Assembly: GCA_963995505.1 (NCBI GenBank)
Contig: OZ023187.1
Span: 7,775,176 to 7,839,175 of the forward strand
Direction: 5' to 3'
DNA length: 64,000 nucleotides
Source: Hypericum androsaemum
Taxonomy: Eukaryota; Streptophyta; Magnoliopsida; Malpighiales; Hypericaceae
The number at the start of each line of letters is the position of its first letter. Position 1 is the first letter of the stretch. The notes beneath the pieces are model-generated. The model did not search any database, was not told the origin of the DNA, and saw nothing but the letters and a program-made list of their open reading frames with translations. The translations under genes and the position numbers were made by a program. Positions 1 to 10,849 of the stretch are shown in pieces.

Positions 1-271
1 GGCAATCCTGGACATATTTTGATAATCTTTCCAGAGGAGTGGCGACAAAGTTCAAATCTCGTATGACCATACAGGCATCACTTGAGTTTTTGCAAATTTG
101 TCCAAGGTTGCGCTGTTATGTGTACCGAAGATGAAGAGTTCCCGAGGCCAAGAACATTGAACATCGAGATGCTTAGTTCATCGGATTCATTGATCACATT
201 TTCGTCTCTTGATTTACATTCATGAATGCATTGAATTCAACACAATTAATCTAGCTGTACCCCTTAATATT

Positions 272-519
272 TGTCAAACTCATGAAAATATGGATATTTT
301 AATTATTTAATAGTTACAATCAGAAGTGCTAAATATATACAACATGAATTGATTAAGTTCCTAGTTTCAATCTAAGTAACAGCTAAGCAAGCTGTCAATA
401 CTTTAAATGGGCTGACTAGCCATTGGAATATGAAGAAAGTGGATAGGATAGAGACATTGAAGGCCCAATATGGAACGAGCCCAATAACCTGGAGAGGTGA
501 AACCTCATTATCTTCAACA
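272..519 (-). repeat. Element B 3' LTR
   Basis: 248 bp, ending at the polypurine tract at 520-531. It matches 9,474-9,721 with about six single-base differences (roughly 97-98% identity by eye). Confidence 0.93.
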
Positions 520-526
520 CTCCCCC

Positions 527-2671
527 TCAAGTTGGGGAGTACAAATCACAAACACCCAACTTGTTCAAGAGATGTTCGAACTGAGCAGACCCCAAAGCCT
601 TTGTAAATATATCTGCAGGTTGTTCTTCAGATGGAATGTACGGGGTCGAGATCAATTTTTCTTGAACTTTATCTCGAATATAATGACAATCAATCTCGAT
701 GTGTTTAGTGCGTTCATGAAACACGGGATTGGTGGCAATGTGAATGGCTGCGCTGTTGTCACAATAGAGCTTCATTGGACACTTCACATTGAACTTTAAT
801 TCTGTCAGCAAGTTTCTTGTCCAAACCAGTTCAGTAGCTGCAACTCTCATTGCCCTATACTCGGCTTCAGCGGATGAAAGGGAGGTTACGTCTTGCTTCT
901 TGGATCTCCAGATGACAGGGTTGCAGCCAACACGAATGCAATAACCGGAAGTAGACCTCCTGGAATTCACACATCCAGCATAATCGGAATCTGCAAAACT
1001 ATCAATGTTTAAGTGATTATTTGGTTTCATCAGAATTCCTCTTCCTGGACAACTCTTAAGATATTGGAGAATCCTGTCAAGAACTTCAAGATGTATAGTT
1101 CTTGGTGAATGCATAACTTGACTCATCAATCGAACAGCATATGTAATATCAGGACGAGTAATAGTCAAATAAATTAGTTTGCCTACTGTCCTTTGAAATT
1201 GCAGAATATCTTTGCAAAGTTCTCCTTTATTGTTTTCAATCTTTAAGTTTTGCTCAATAGGAGTTTTGAAAGGTTTTGCAGTAAGTTTCTTCGTGTCTTT
1301 CAACAAATCTAATGTGTACTTTCTTTGATTAATAAATACACCTTTAGATGAATGAGCAAATTCAACACCGAGAAAGTATTTCAACTTACCAAGGTCCTTA
1401 ATATCAAACCTTTCATGAAGAGCATCTTTCAGCTTCTTGATCAGTGACATATTATTACCAGTAATCAATATATCATCAACATATACTAGAACAATAGTCT
1501 TACCTTGATTGTGATCTGATACGAAGAGGGAAGAGTCAGTGTAACATTTCTTGAATCCAATTCTCTGCAGCTCGCCACTGAGCTTATTATACCAAGCTCT
1601 TGGTGACTGTTTTAATCCGTATATGGCTTTATTGAGTTTGCAAACTTTAGAACTCTTACCTTTCAGCGGGCCAGGAGGCATTTTAATGTAAATTTCTTCC
1701 TCAAGAGTGCCTTGAAGGAAGGCATTTTTTACATCCATATACCAACCACAATTCACAGCAACAGAAATTAGAATGCGAATTGTATTCATCTTTACTACTG
1801 GAGCAAAAGTTTCACTATAATCAATCCCTGGGGTTTGAGTGAAACCACGTGCCACCAATCTAGCTTTATATCGTTCAATGGTTCCATCACTATTATATTT
1901 AACTTTATAGATCCACTTACAGTCAACAACCTTTTTGTTACATGGCAGATCAACAATGTCCCATGTATGGTTTCTTTTTAAAGCCTCTAATTCTTCATTC
2001 ATTGCATCTATCCAAACTCTATGTTTGATTGCATCTTCATAGCTTTTAGGTTCAACCTTTTGATTAATGCATCTCAAAAAGGATCTATATCTTGGCCTAA
2101 CATTCTGATATGAGATGTAGTTTTCAATGGGATAAAACAGCTGATAAGTCTTAAATTCCTCAAGTCTGCAACTTGGTTGCCTAATTCTGGTAGATCTTCT
2201 TGGTTTAGGACTATCAGATACATTTCCATCTTCCTGGTTAGAAGACATACCTGGGTTTAGATGGCGTCCAGTTCCTTCATCAAGATGAATTTCAGGTGTC
2301 TCAGCTGCAACAACTTCAGGTGTCTCTGCTGCAGCAATAGCTTCATCTGTTGAGCTTTGTTCTTGAACCTGCACAGAGAGATCAATTTCCTTTTCTCTGT
2401 GGGAGAAAGGAGGGGTCAAATTATCAATAATAGGTAGGGGTCTATTGTTACTTTGAAGTAACATCTTCCCCTGTCCAGAATAAAATGGTTGATGTTCATC
2501 AAAGTGAACATCTCTGGATACAATCCACTTCTTTTTCGAAGGACTATAACATTTGTATCCCTTTTGAGTATTAGAATACCCAAGAAAGATACATTTCTCA
2601 GCTCTCTTATCAAGTTTATCACATTTTTCTGATGGAATATGCACATAACAACAACATCCAAAAGTTCTCAT
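527..2671 (-). pseudogene. Copia pol: reverse transcriptase and RNase H (element B)
   Basis: This is the C-terminal 714 codons of the element B polyprotein. It starts with the integrase-linked block FGCCCYVHIP and CIFLGY, followed by an acidic linker. Reverse transcriptase then starts near residue 210 (WIDAMNEELEALKRN), with VDCKWIYKVK, KARLVARGFTQ and the catalytic LVYVDDILITG near residue 400. RNase H occupies about residues 565-700 (ADSDYAGC, SSAEAEYRAM, YCDNSAAIHI, HIEIDCHYIRDKV). It would copy the element RNA into DNA. The domains look intact, but they are joined to upstream integrase only across a one-base frameshift at the run of seven A residues (minus strand) near 2,723-2,729. Confidence 0.9.
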
Positions 2672-2717
2672 ATATGTCAGATCAGGTCTTTTATTAAGGA
2701 GAACTTCGATGGGAGAC

Positions 2718-3089
2718 TTATTTTTTTAGGGGCTTACAAGGAAGTCTATTAATTAAGTGGCAAGCCGTTAGAATTGCATCGCTCCAAAACCTTTTTTTTA
2801 CATTCATCTTAAACATTATAGCTCGTGAAACATCTAAAAGGTGCCTGTTTTTTCTTTCTGCAACTCCGTTCTGCTGCGGAGTGTAAATGCAGCTAGTCTG
2901 ATGAACAATACCAGAGATTTTAAGGTATTCAACAAACTTCCCTTTATATTCAGTCCCATTGTCAGTACGTAAGATTTTAATCTTGGTGTTGAACTGGTTT
3001 TGTATGAGGGGGTTAAACTCTTTAAAAGCAACAAAAACCTCGCTTTTATGTTTAAGCAAATATATCCAAGTTGCCTTACTGAAATGATC
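2718..3089 (-). pseudogene. Copia integrase, C-terminal part (element B)
   Basis: The fragment resumes at FSKATWIYLLKHK just after element C and carries the second and third catalytic positions of the integrase core: LRTDNGTEYKGKF (Asp) and [17 protein letters not shown] (Glu). It ends at a premature stop created by one extra A in the run at 2,723-2,729. The remainder of the protein lies in another frame at 527-2,671. The first catalytic Asp is 5.3 kb away, beyond element C. Confidence 0.88.
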
Positions 3090-3362
3090 TGTTGAGAAAT
3101 AAGATCGAAACGAGTAAAATACGAGACACAAGAATTACGTGGAAACCCCAAGACGGGGAGAAAACCACGGGCAAAGGAGAGTCGTCCACTATGTGAGTCC
3201 AATCGGTTACAAGGTCTCCGTGAGGGTTCTCTCTACCTCACAACTCTCAACTAGTACAAATAAGACCTAGGCATAGGCCGTATATATATAGGAGACTAGT
3301 ACTCTATTCTGATCAGGAAATAGAGCCCTACTCTAATTAGGAATTTGGAACAATCCCTAACA
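3090..3362 (-). repeat. Element C 3' LTR
   Basis: 273 bp, abutting the purine-rich tract at 3,363-3,378 (reading ggtggagatt up to the LTR on the minus strand). A TATA-like stretch tatatatata lies near 3,281. Confidence 0.93.
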
Positions 3363-3444
3363 AATCTCCACCTTGGACCAAATTCTATGACTCCAACTTC
3401 AACGTTTCTCCACCTTCACCATCAGCCCCTAAGGGCAATCAGCA

Positions 3445-6400
3445 TCAAGCGTGAAGACCGACCAAGTCCAAGCAATGCTCGAACTTAGTACCAGAAAGTG
3501 GCTTCGTCAACATGTCTGCAGGGTTGTCCTTGGTACCCACCTTGCTCACAACAATGTCGCCTTGAGCAACATGCTCCCGAATGAAGTGGTACCTCACATT
3601 AATGTGCTTTGTCCTCTCATGATACATAGCATCCCTTGTGAGATGGATAGCACTTTGACTATCACAGTACACTGTACTGACCTGCAGCTTCTCACAGATT
3701 TCACTGAAGAAACCTTTCAACCAGATAGCCTCCTTCACACCTTCAGTTATAGCCATGTACTCCACCTCAGTGGTAGACAACGCCACTGTGGTCTGTAGAC
3801 AAGCTCTCCAACTGATAGCACATCCTCCAAGAGTGAAGACATATCCAGACAAGGACCTGAACTTATCAAGATCTCCAGCATAATCTGAATCAACGAAACC
3901 AACAACTCCATCACTGGTGCGTCCAAACTGTAGACACACGCCCTTGGTACCCTTCAAGTACCTCATAATCCACTCCACTGCTCTCCAATGACCTTTTCCA
4001 GGATTTGCCATAAACCTGCTAACGACACTCACAGCATAGGCCAAATTCGGGCGTGTGCAAACCATAGCATACATCAGAGAACCAACAGCATTGGAGTATG
4101 GAACACCAGACATGTAATCGACCTCAGCAGCTGACTATGGAGATAAGGCAGACGAAAGCTGAAAATGTGTACCAAGAGGAGTACTCACAGGATTACCAGT
4201 CACATCAAACCTGTCAAGTACCTTTTCAATGTAACTCTCCTGGCTCAGAAATAATTTCCTTGCTCCTCTATCTCTGGCAATCTCCATGCCAAGAATCTTA
4301 TTAGCAGGACCCAAATCTTTCATCTCAAACTCGCTACTCAACAGAGCTTTGAGCTTCCTCACCTCTCCTTTGTCACTGGCAGCAATTAACATGTCATCCA
4401 CATACAGGAGCAAATAAACTTGGGAACCGTCGCGTAGCCTTTTCAGGTAAACACAACTATCATACTTGCTCCTCTCATAACCATGAGAAATCATAAAGGA
4501 ATCAAACCTTTTATACCACTGCCTCGGAGACTGCTTAAGGCCATACAGGGACTTCTTCAACAAGCACACATGGTCTTCTTTGCCTTCAACATGAAAACCC
4601 TCAGGCTGTGCCATATAAATCCGCTCCTCAAGCTCTCCATTCAAGAAAGCTGTCTTCACATCAAGCTGTTCAAGCTCCAAATCCTGCATAGCAACAATAC
4701 CAAGAAGAGAACGAATCGAGGTATGTTTCACAACTGGAGAAAACACCTCATTAAAGTCCACACCAGGAATCTGACTATATCCTCTAGCCACTAGCCTAGC
4801 CTTGTATCTAGGCTCTTCAACTCCAGGTATACCATTCTTCTTCTTGAATACCCACTTGCAACTGACAACCTTCTTATCCTTAGGCAGCTTAGTAATTTCC
4901 CAAGTCTTGTTCTTGTGAAGAGATTTCATCTCTTCCTCCATAGCAACCAACCATCTAGCAGAGTCTTTCGACTTCACAGCATCTGAGTAACTAGACGATT
5001 CTTCACAGCTATCAACTTCTTCTGCCACATTCAAAGCAAAAGCAACAATATCAGCCTCACCCAACTTCTGTGGAGGCCTGATAATTCTTCTGGGCCTGTC
5101 TCTAGCAATAGAATACGCTGGCTCCCTCTCAACTGTGCCAACATTTTCAGCTTCATCAGACAACCCACCATGAGTAGGACCATGGCAATCAACATCACGG
5201 AAGAAACTCGCTTCTGGATCATCATCAAACTCCACCTGCACTTTTGACTTTTGCAAGTCCACACTTGGAGCACTGGAAACACCAGGTGAAGAAACATCCT
5301 CCCTCTTACTCAGCATGTCTGTCTCTTTGAAAATAACATTCCTACTCAACAAGACCTTAGACAGCTCGGGACACCACAACTTGTATCCCTTCACTCCAGA
5401 AGCATAGCCAAGGAAGATACATTTCACAGATCTTGGCTCTAACTTGCCATTATTCACATGAGCATAGGCAGGGCACCCAAATATCTTCAAATCAGCATAA
5501 TTAGGAGGATTTCCAGACCACAATTCTTCAGGTACCTTGCCATCAAGTGATGCATGAGGTGAACGATTGACAAGGTGACAGGCAGTGGAAGCAGCTTCAG
5601 CCCAAAACGACTTAGGCAAACCAGCATTTGACAGCATACAACGAACTTTCTCCAACAAAGTTCTGTTCATTCTTTCAGCGACTCCATTCTGTTGAGGTGT
5701 ACCAGGGATTGTCTTATGCCTGACAATACCCTCATTCTTGCAGAACTCATCAAACCAACTAGAGCAAAACTCTAATCCATTGTCTGTGCGGAGATGCTTG
5801 ACATCTCTCCCAGTCTGCTTCTCAATCATAGTCTTCCACTGCTTGAAAGTGACAAAGACATGATCCTTGCTCTTCAAGAAGAACGCCCACACCTTCCTCG
5901 AATAATCATCAATGATAGTCAGCATATACTTGGAACCATTCTTTGTTGCAACTTAAGACGGTCCCCAAAGATCAGAATGAACATAGTCAAGTTTTCCCTT
6001 TGTAGTGTGCACACCTTTCTGAAAACTGACTTTCTTCTGCTTGCCAAACACACAGTGCTCACAAAATTCCAGCTTCCCAATACCCTGTCCACATAATAAT
6101 CCTCTCCTATTCAGCTCGGTCATGCCTTTCTCACTCATGTGACCAAGTCGCATATGCCACAATGAGGTATTCTCAGAATCTGTCAACGAGCCAGATGCAG
6201 CAGCAGCAGTCCCTGTAACTGTAGAACCCTACAAAACATACAGATTTCCAACCTCCCTTTTGGCTTTCATATGCACTAATGAGTTCTTACTCACACGAAG
6301 AACTCCACCTTCTCCGGTATACTTGTACCCCAATGTATCAAGAGTACTCAACGAAATCAAGTTCCGCTTCAAATCAGGGATATGCCTCACATTCGTCAAG

Positions 6401-7461
6401 GTTCGAATGACACCATCATGCATCTTGATCTTCACTGTGCCAATACCAACAACCTTGCAGACAAAATTATTTCCCATGAGAACATTACCCTCCGCACGTT
6501 CATATGTTAAAAACCAGTCCCGGATAGGACACATATGAAACGTACAAGCTGAATCAAGGACCCAAGCAGTATCAACTTTAGACTTCCCATCAATCACAGA
6601 CAAAAGGTCACCATCAGATTCTTCTTTCTGAGTGGTGGTGGCAACACTAGCACTGCCGCTATCAGAACTTTCTCCTTTCGGAGCACTGGACTTTTCGCCC
6701 TTCTTCTTATTCTTCAACTCCGGACAGAACCATTTAATATGCCCAACCTTATGACAATTGAAACAAGTCTTATCCTTTTGCCTTGACCTTGATTTGCTTC
6801 TGCTCTTCTTCCTCGAACCAGACTTAGCATTCCTCTCCTCAGACCTCCCTCTCACAACCAAGCCAGTCCCTTGGCTATTTTCAGAGGAACTCACAGTGTG
6901 CTTATCAATTCTCTCTTTCTCCAAGAGCGAATCATGAACATTGTCCCAACTCAAAGTATCATGGCTGAACAACAGAGTATCTCTGAATTGCTAATAAAAA
7001 GCAGGCAACGAGCACAATAACAATAAAGCAAGATCTTCATCATCATATTTCACATCCAGAGTTCTAAGATCAGCCACTATATCCTTAAATTCATTAAGGT
7101 GGTCATGAACAGACTTATCTTCTTGCATCCGAATAGAAAATAGTCGTTGCTTCAAGCACAGTTTGTTGGTCAAACTCTTGGGCATGCACAACTTTTCAAG
7201 CTTTGCCCATAATAAGGAAGCGGTTGTCTCCTTCAACACGTCCCGCAAAATATCATCTGACAGATGCAACTGGATCTGACTCACAGCCTTACGGTTCTTT
7301 GACGCCTTCATCGCAGCATCCCAACTCGAAGGCATCAATTTTTCATCAAGTAGAGTCTCATCCAGCTCTAAATGTGTCAGAATAGCGCGCATCTTGACCT
7401 GCCACTGGGAAAAATTAGTTTTCCTCGTCAATTGAGGAATCTCGTACTTCATCGAAGTCAT
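3445..7461 (-). pseudogene. Copia gag-pol polyprotein with four in-frame stops (element C)
   Basis: The frame runs about 1,339 codons from ATG at 7,461. In order: gag (ANFSQWQVKM-like block near residue 20, CCHC knuckle [14 protein letters not shown] near 233); protease ([11 protein letters not shown] near 300, with Ala-Cys where most families have Gly-Ala); integrase zinc region ([10 protein letters not shown]...CEHCVFGKQ near 430-470); integrase core ([29 protein letters not shown]); reverse transcriptase with YVDDMLIA near 1,015; RNase H ([27 protein letters not shown]). There is no frameshift. Stops at 6,991-6,993, 6,229-6,231 and 4,135-4,137 are TAG, and the one at 5,953-5,955 is TAA. 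The product would be all enzymes for retrotransposition, but this copy cannot make the full protein. Confidence 0.93.
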
Positions 7462-7494
7462 CCTGAAACCACTCGAACCAAGAAATCTGCTCAA

Positions 7495-8140
7495 AACAGG
7501 TTAGAAAACCAAAAATCAGCCAAAACAGTTGACTTTTGGTCAACCAGTCAAACTGTTGACCAAGTCAACTCGGAAATTAGGGTTTTCAACCCAAAACTCC
7601 AAAAGGGCGGCGGCTTGGCGGCGGACCACCACGACTGGCTCGCGCCGGCGAGTGGGCACGACGGTGGCGGTGCTGGGCGGCGGTGGCAGCGGCGGCTCGG
7701 GTTTGAGCGAGATTTTCTCTCTCCCCGATGGTCCTCTCTCTCTTCCCGAAAACGGCAAACGGCGGCGCGACGAGCAGCTCCAAGGCGAGGAGCGAGCGGG
7801 TCGGTCCCCTCCAGGCGACGAGCGACGGCGCGGTGACGGTGCGCGGGCCTCCTCCACGGGCGACGGGTTCCGATTTCAAAGAACCCCGAGAACTCCCTCT
7901 CTCTCCCCGATTCTTCTCCGACTTCCCCGAAGACAGCGAGCGGCGGGACGACGCCGGACTCCTCGGGCAGCAGCGGACGGACGAGCGGGCGGTGGTCGGG
8001 TGAACGGCGCTCGGCTCCTTTGGCGGCGGCTCCGATAGGTTTCGAAAAAACCCTAAATCCCGATTTTCCCCAAATCGGTTACTGTTCACGGATTTTCCTT
8101 TTTTTTTTTTTCAAAACTCGAATACTCGAAACTCAGATCT
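7495..8140 (-). other. GC-rich leader of element C
   Basis: This is the stretch between gag and the primer site. From about 7,590 to 8,040 it is dominated by gcggcg, cgacg and ctctctc motifs and is far more GC-rich than the rest of the element. It produces overlapping open frames on both strands, none resembling a known protein. A packaging or translation role is possible, and so is capture of host sequence. I see no sign of a real gene. Confidence 0.5.
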
Positions 8141-8155
8141 AGCTCTGATACCAAT

Positions 8156-8428
8156 TGTTGAGAAATAAGATCGAAACGAGTAAAATACGAGACACAAGAA
8201 TTACGTGGAAACCCCAAGACGGGGAGAAAACCACGGGCAAAGGAGAGTCGTCCACTATGTGAGTCCAATTGGTTACAAGGTCTCCGTGAGGGTTCTCTCT
8301 ACCTCACAACTCTTAACTAGTACAAATAAGACCTAGGCATAGGCCGTATATATATAGGAGACTAGTACTCTATTCTGATCGGGAAATAGAGCCCTACTCT
8401 AATTAGGAATTTGGAATAATCCCTAACA
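8156..8428 (-). repeat. Element C 5' LTR
   Basis: 273 bp, with four visible differences from the 3' LTR (about 98.5% identity). The primer site at 8,141-8,153 (tggtatcagagct on the minus strand) lies just inside it. Confidence 0.93.
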
Positions 8429-8433
8429 TGATC

Positions 8434-9450
8434 TATAAAAGAAACAAAGTAGTTATATCCGCTGTAGGAGCAAATTGGAGCAGACCAAACATCAGAGTGA
8501 ACCAATTCAAAGGCCGAAGTATAACAGCTTTCAGAATTTTCAAATGGAATTCTTTTATGCTTAGCATAAATACAACTTTCACAAGTGAGATCAATTTTCT
8601 CGATGCTTGGGAATAGATTTTGCAATGTGCTAAAACTAGGATGCCCTAGTCTAGAATGCCATAGTTCTCCAGACACTTTATTAGTGCTGAATGCTATAGG
8701 CATTTGATCAACAACATAGAGACCATTTAAAAGCTTTCCTTCACCAATAATCATTTGAGTTTTGCAGTCTTGAAATTGGATCGTATCAGATGAGAAAACA
8801 GCAATGCAGTTCAGTTGTTTGGTAATCTTGCTGATAGACAGAAGATTACAAGATAGGTTGGGCACATGAAGTGCCATGAACATATCTTTAGAGTTCAAAA
8901 TTCTGATCATTCCCTGTCCTTTTACTGGGACATGAGTCCCGTTTGCAACAGAGATAAATTGATTATCAAGTGTTTTATAATTTTCAAGAAGATCAGAATT
9001 AAATATCATGTGTTCATTAGCCCCCGAGTCTATGACCCAATTTGACAACGAATTAACAGAATAGGACTGATAGACAGCTGAGAAGGTTAAGGAGTTACCT
9101 GATCTACCTTCATCAATCAGTTTATTCTTGGATTCATGCTGGTTACTAGATTCTGAGCTTCTCATGTGTTGGAGCAACTTTTGAGCAAGCTCATCTAAGG
9201 TAATGTTTGTAGGGATTGTTGAAGAGGACGCTGCTCTTCCTCTAGAGGATGTTGATCCTCCTCTGCTACCTGCAGATTTTTTGACAGTGTTAGCAGTGAG
9301 ATCACTCTTGACAGTAAATGCACTTGCCTCAGGTGCATCAGTCTTTTTAAAATTGCCATCCAATTCAGCAATCTTCCTTAAGTAATTAGAATCCTGTGTT
9401 GAAGCAACAACAGGAGGTATGATCTGTGAAGAATTTTTTCCTTCACTCAT
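8434..9450 (-). pseudogene. Copia gag remnant, protease and integrase N-terminus (element B)
   Basis: The first usable ATG is at 9,450 (MSEGKNSSQ), since the ATG at 9,474 lies within the primer site. About 130 residues of low-complexity Ser/Thr-rich sequence replace the usual gag of several hundred residues, and no CCHC zinc knuckle is present. Protease follows (NWVIDSGANEHM), then the GAG-pre-integrase zinc region (LWHSRLGHPS...CESCIYAKH) and the start of the integrase core (LVHSDVW...YFVSFIDH). The frame is then cut by element C. The missing gag and knuckle indicate a large in-frame deletion, so element B would depend on gag from another element. Confidence 0.85.
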
Positions 9451-9473
9451 TGTATTGTGTGGCTCTGATACCA

Positions 9474-9721
9474 TGACAAACTCATGAAAATATGGATATT
9501 TTAATTATTTAATAGTTACAATCAGAAGTGCTAAATATATATAACATGAATTAATTAAGTTCCTAGTTCCAATCTAAGTAACAGCTAAGCAAGCTGTCAA
9601 TACTTTAAATGGGCTGACTAGCCGTTGGAATATGAAGAAAGTGGATAGGATAGAGACGTTGAAGGCCCAATATGGAACGAGCCCAATAACCTGGAGAGGT
9701 GAAACCTCATTATCTTCAACA
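9474..9721 (-). repeat. Element B 5' LTR
   Basis: 248 bp. It is preceded on the plus strand by the initiator-Met primer site (ggctctgatacca, 9,461-9,473) and followed by the target duplication atatt. It would hold the promoter of element B, reading leftwards. Confidence 0.93.
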
Positions 9722-9861
9722 ATATTCTAGTACTATAAAAGGAGAAACATCTCATGTAATTCATTAACGAAAAAAGAATAAAGAAAAGTATCTTCCTCCT
9801 GGACAAAAGAGGCGAAAGTCTCGAACTACCACCATCATCACCCATCTCGTAACTTAACATT

Positions 9862-9874
9862 TGGTATCAGAGCC
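9862..9874 (+). other. Element A primer binding site
   Basis: tggtatcagagcc lies two bases after the 5' LTR and is complementary to the 3' end of plant initiator-Met tRNA, the usual primer for minus-strand synthesis in these elements. Confidence 0.85.
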
Positions 9875-9896
9875 GTCCGAGCTCCCGCCGCCCAAC

Positions 9897-10523
9897 ATGG
9901 CTAGCTCCGGCGATGATCCCATGGCCTGAATGTTGCAGATAATGGAGGCGATGACCCAACGACTGGACGACATGATTCAACAGCTCGAAGGGGTGGAGGA
10001 AGTCCATCCCCAACTGGGTGATGTGTCATACCAGCTCAAGGCGGTCGAGAAACAACCCGATGATGGGTCCAACAGCGCAAATCCACTGCTGCCCCTCATA
10101 CCGATGCCACCAGCCGCATCGTTACCGCGACTAGAATCGCATGCCATCCCCTTCGCTGTTACTATCTTCACTCCTTCCGCGGAGAAAGTGGAGCATGAGG
10201 ACTACCAGCTATCCAAGGCAACCCGAGTTGTTGCGAGCCCGCTACCTGTGACCCAAGTCCTTCAGTACAGAACCACCATCGTTCCTGACTATTATAAGCT
10301 GGAATTCCCAATCCTCGAAGGCAAAAAGGATCCGCTGCCCTGGCTGGATAGATGCAAACATCTCTTTCGAGACCATGGCATACCGACGAGGGACCAAGCA
10401 AGGTTGGCATCCTATTGGCGGTGGAAGTATCACCATTGGCAGAACTTCAGTGTTCCTGGATTCACAGCTCGAGAACTAGCTATTTCTCTAGGAGGGGAGA
10501 AATGTTATGTGTACCGAAGATGA
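9897..10523 (+). pseudogene. Gypsy gag N-terminal fragment (element A)
   Basis: An ATG at 9,897 opens a frame stopped after ten codons by TGA at 9,927-9,929. The same frame continues from ATG 9,930 for 197 codons. About residues 120-160 hold the YKLEFP...GKKDPLPWL and CKHLFRDHGIP blocks typical of plant Ty3/gypsy gag. The frame loses similarity near 10,410 and then runs through the polypurine tract into the 3' LTR, so the capsid end, zinc knuckle and all of pol are missing. It would be a structural protein of the retrotransposon particle, but it is a deleted and interrupted relic here. Confidence 0.8.
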
Positions 10524-10767
10524 AGAGTTCCCGAGGCCAAGAACATTAAACATTGAGATCATTTTCGTCTCTTGATTTACATTCATGAATGCATTGAATT
10601 CAACACAATTAATCTAGTTGTACCCCTTAATATTCTAGTACTATAAAAGGAGAAACATCTCATGTAATTCATTAACGAAAAAAGAATAAAGAAAAGTATC
10701 TTCCTCCTGGACGAAAGAGGCGAAAGTCTCGAACTACCACCATCACCACCCATCTCGTAACTTAACA
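10503..10767 (+). repeat. Element A 3' LTR
   Basis: It runs from tgttatgtg to cttaaca and is followed by the target duplication tgcgc. It contains the uninterrupted sequence ttaatattctag, which is the site where element B entered the other LTR. A TATA-like tataaaa lies at about 10,642. Confidence 0.9.
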
Positions 10768-10849
10768 TGCGCCAAAATACCTTCTTAAGAGAAGTATTAT
10801 GATGATTGATTAAACATCTTTGTCCCTAGTTAATACTAGTTCTTGTTAG

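Larger units (their letters stand above)
3090..8428 (-). mobile_element. Element C: Ty1/copia retrotransposon inside element B
   Basis: The target duplication tgatc lies at 3,085-3,089 and 8,429-8,433, in the integrase gene of element B. The two 273-bp LTRs (3,090-3,362 and 8,156-8,428) read tgttaggga...caaca on the minus strand and differ at about four sites, which makes this the youngest of the three nested elements. The primer site (8,141-8,153) and a purine-rich tract (3,363-3,378) are in place. The full gag-pol order is present in a single frame interrupted by four stop codons. About 650 bp of leader, unusually GC-rich, separate the primer site from gag. Confidence 0.95.
272..9721 (-). 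mobile_element. Element B: Ty1/copia retrotransposon inside element A
   Basis: The target duplication atatt lies at 267-271 and 9,722-9,726. The two 248-bp LTRs (272-519 and 9,474-9,721) read tgttgaaga...gaca on the minus strand and differ at about six sites by eye. On the minus strand the primer site tggtatcagagcc (9,461-9,473) abuts the 5' LTR, and the polypurine tract cttgagggggag (520-531) abuts the 3' LTR. The gene order gag-protease-integrase-RT-RNase H is that of copia. It is defective: most of gag is missing, integrase is split by element C, and a frameshift lies near 2,723. Confidence 0.95.
114..9859 (+). repeat. Element A 5' LTR, split by element B
   Basis: The LTR runs 114-271, is interrupted by element B (272-9,721), and resumes after the duplicated atatt at 9,722-9,726. 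The uninterrupted sequence is about 291 bp against 265 bp in the 3' LTR; the difference is a 26-bp stretch near 168-193 that is absent from the 3' copy. Confidence 0.9.
114..10767 (+). mobile_element. Element A: internally deleted Ty3/gypsy LTR retrotransposon
   Basis: The 5-bp target duplication tgcgc lies at 109-113 and 10,768-10,772. The LTRs begin tgttatg and end cttaaca; the 5' LTR (114-271 plus 9,727-9,859) is split by element B, and the 3' LTR is 10,503-10,767. A primer site matching initiator-Met tRNA (tggtatcagagcc) is at 9,862-9,874, and a purine-rich tract aggaggggagaaa abuts the 3' LTR at 10,490-10,502. Only 643 bp of interior remain, encoding a gag fragment with no protease, reverse transcriptase or integrase, so the element cannot move without help. 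The two LTRs differ at about five sites plus one 26-bp deletion. Confidence 0.92.

Noticed and set aside
497..799. A 100-codon plus-strand frame
   Set aside because: It is antisense to the RNase H and LTR end of element B and has no features of its own. The same applies to plus-strand frames at 3,451, 4,483, 6,260, 37,455 and 40,278 opposite copia genes.
7372..8089. Several overlapping open frames on both strands in a GC-rich stretch
   Set aside because: They lie in the untranslated leader of element C, overlap one another on both strands and consist of Arg/Ser/Pro-rich low-complexity sequence, as expected from GC-rich DNA without stops.
9461..9473. tRNA-like ggctctgatacca motifs (also at 8,141, 9,862 and 59,288)
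   Set aside because: These are 12-13 base primer binding sites next to LTRs, not tRNA genes; no cloverleaf surrounds them.
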